Shown: positions 14,801-15,797 of the stretch, one piece after another
Layout of the letters: every line of letters begins with the position of its first letter
Position numbering within the stretch: position 1 is the first letter of the stretch
Assembly: GCA_030837785.1 (NCBI GenBank)
Contig: JAUQYA010000149.1
Span: forward strand, 1-15,797
Length of the DNA stretch: 15,797 bases
Source of the DNA: Albidovulum sp.
Lineage (GTDB): Bacteria; Pseudomonadota; Alphaproteobacteria; Rhodobacterales; Rhodobacteraceae
Direction: 5' to 3'
The notes under the pieces: model-generated
Seen by the model: only the letters and a program-made list of their open reading frames with translations
What the model was told of the DNA's origin: nothing
The model's database searches: none
Program-made: the position numbers and the translations under genes

Positions 14801-15164
14801 GGATCACCCGGAGCCGGAGCCAGACATAGGCGATGGAGACGAGGCACAGCGCGGCGATCACCGCAGGGCGCATCAGCGCCGCTGCCCAGGCGCCGAACCC
14901 GCCCGGAAAGACGAGGCCGAGTACCGCAACCGGGGCCAGTGCGAGCATCAGAAGCCCGAAGAACTGCACCGAGCCGCTGCCGATGATCCAGGAATAGCGC
15001 GGCAGGGCGCGCTCTTTCCAGTGATCCGATATGCGCTTGCTGGCGAGCACGCGGCCCGATTTCCGCGCAGTTTCCGCCACGCGGCGGATCACCGGCAGAA
15101 GCGGCAGGTGCAGGAAGGCCTCGCTGGCCAGAACCGCCGCGACAAGGACGAAGATCCAGATCAT
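14793..15164 (-). CDS. Small three-helix membrane protein of unknown function
   Basis: This 123-residue protein has a hydrophobic N-terminal helix (about 1-23), a basic amphipathic cytoplasmic-looking loop (about 27-57, rich in Arg/Lys), and two further hydrophobic stretches (about 59-86 and 98-118), ending in a basic tail. I do not recognise a named family. The ATG at 15164 begins 5 bases after the stop of the upstream small gene, and its stop overlaps the GTG start of the sulfotransferase-like gene, so all three are almost certainly one transcript. The tight packing suggests a joint function, for example a membrane partner or acceptor-handling factor for the sulfotransferase, but this is inference from context alone. 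The frame continues upstream, but that sequence is Arg/Pro-rich shadow coding over the preceding gene. Confidence 0.82.
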   Translation of the reverse strand: MIWIFVLVAAVLASEAFLHLPLLPVIRRVAETARKSGRVLASKRISDHWKERALPRYSWIIGSGSVQFFGLLMLALAPVAVLGLVFPGGFGAWAAALMRPAVIAALCLVSIAYVWLRLRVIRG

Positions 15165-15169
15165 TCGGG

Positions 15170-15409
15170 TCAGGCCGCGGGCTTGCTGCCGCCCGAGGAT
15201 TTCGCCGTCTTCGACTTCCGGCCCTTGAGAAGTCGCTTGATCGGATAGTAGAGGACGCCGACGATGGCGAGGAAGATGGAGCCGATCACGCCCAGCACGG
15301 CGGCGATGGCCCCGGCCCCGACGCCCGGGCCGATGTAGGCCGACGCTGCGGTGGGATGAAGCGACAGGAGAAGGGCGGCAAGAACCGCGGGAAACAGGAT
15401 CTTCTGCAT
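15170..15409 (-). CDS. Small secreted/membrane protein with N-terminal YIGPG motif
   Basis: This 79-residue protein has a clear signal peptide (MQKILFPAVLAALLLSLHPT, cleavage likely after ASA at residue 24). The mature part starts with AYIGPGVGAG, continues as one hydrophobic helix (about 31-54, IAAVLGVIGSIFLAIVGVLYY), and ends in a basic cytoplasmic-type tail (PIKRLLKGRKSK). The YIGPG-plus-helix-plus-basic-tail form recurs, from memory, in uncharacterised small proteins beside surface-polysaccharide or phosphatase/sulfotransferase genes; this could not be checked here. The ATG at 15409 has AGAGAA about 5 bases upstream. It is first in the unit leading to the sulfotransferase-like gene. Confidence 0.8.
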   Translation of the reverse strand: MQKILFPAVLAALLLSLHPTAASAYIGPGVGAGAIAAVLGVIGSIFLAIVGVLYYPIKRLLKGRKSKTAKSSGGSKPAA

Positions 15410-15635
15410 CGAAATTCTCTTTCTGATCGCGCGGGGTCTGCGGGCCGCGATCTGTTCGGGCCCGGCCTCGCCGACACAATGCCAGATTTTTCCCTGCCAT
15501 GCCAAGGATTCGCGGGATGCGCCTTGAACGGAGCTTCGCTGCGGAGCCACGAACGGGCATCAAACCGCCGGTATGGACGGGTTTGTTTCGCAGTGCGCAC
15601 CGACGGGCCGCTTGGCAGCCGTGCGCGCCCGTGCT
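15410..15635. other. 226-bp intergenic region between the YIGPG gene and an IS5-family end
   Basis: No open frame here looks coding. It must contain the promoter of the YIGPG-membrane-sulfotransferase unit, but no convincing -35/-10 pair is visible. A weak inverted repeat, CAAACC (15561-15566) with GGTTTG (15580-15585), is present. The end of the adjacent insertion sequence should fall somewhere near 15590-15635, but a terminal repeat cannot be defined without its other end. Confidence 0.5.
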
Positions 15636-15797
15636 CTAGGTCACCGACTCATATGCGCGCAACCAGATGCGGATTGAGGCGAGTTGGACGGATGCGAGGA
15701 AGTTGTCGTCACGTTTGTCATAGCGGGTGGCGACGGCTCGGAAGTGCTTGAGTTTGCTGAAGAACCGCTCGATCTGGTTGCGGGCGCGGTACAAGAT
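15636..15797 (-). mobile_element. IS5-family insertion sequence: last 53 codons of the transposase
   Basis: From the right edge the minus strand reads an open frame ending in TAG (15638-15636). It contains YRARNQIERFFSKLKHFRAV followed by ATRYDKRDDNFLASVQLASI and RIWLRAYESVT. This matches the C-terminal end of the DDE transposase in IS5-family elements (IS427-like group), including the catalytic Glu in NQIERFF. The rest of the element lies beyond the window, so whether it is intact cannot be judged. Codon use is less GC-biased than the neighbours, consistent with recent arrival. Confidence 0.88.

Noticed and set aside
1..15797. CRISPR arrays, tRNA or rRNA genes, phage or defence modules
   Set aside because: I read both strands for regularly spaced repeats, cloverleaf-like genes and hallmark proteins, and saw none.

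Overview
The window looks like chromosomal DNA from a high-GC alphaproteobacterium, most likely of the Rhodobacterales (Rhodobacter/Rhodovulum/Paracoccus-like). This rests on the strong G/C bias at third codon positions, the form of the SecA, HU, ThiBPQ, AMP nucleosidase and AroC proteins, and compact hairpin terminators that mostly lack a T-tract. The assignment is inferred from the sequence only. Coding density is high and no gene-free stretch exceeds about 235 bases.

Layout. (1) Bases 2-2056 (+) are the C-terminal three quarters of secA, followed by a large hairpin and a secreted or membrane-anchored four-cysteine protein of unknown function (2254-3399, +). (2) Bases 3423-8628 (-) hold a co-directional block read right to left: terC, a TPP riboswitch, thiB-thiP-thiQ (overlapping genes for a thiamine/TPP ABC importer) and radC. 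(3) Bases 8861-10617 (+) hold aroC (chorismate synthase) joined by an ATGA overlap to an HD-domain phosphohydrolase. A 232-bp divergent region separates terC and aroC. (4) Bases 10630-13631 (-) hold an EamA/DMT exporter, an HU-type nucleoid protein with a good terminator, and AMP nucleosidase (amn). (5) Bases 13766-15409 (-) form a tight three-gene unit: a 79-residue secreted/membrane peptide with a YIGPG motif, a 123-residue three-helix membrane protein, and a sulfotransferase-like protein. (6) The right edge (15636-15797, -) is the 3' end of an IS5-family transposase.

Most of the genes are ordinary housekeeping genes. The regulated thiamine unit is the clearest functional ensemble: TPP sensed in the leader should control ThiB (periplasmic binding), ThiP (membrane channel) and ThiQ (ATPase). 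The leader holds two mutually exclusive pairings that suggest control of translation start. The most interesting less-explained items are a 9-bp hairpin that buries the terC ribosome binding site, the YIGPG/membrane/sulfotransferase unit next to an insertion sequence, a perfect tandem 10-bp repeat upstream of amn, and a perfect 7-bp inverted repeat upstream of aroC. I found no CRISPR array, tRNA, rRNA, phage module or recognisable defence system.
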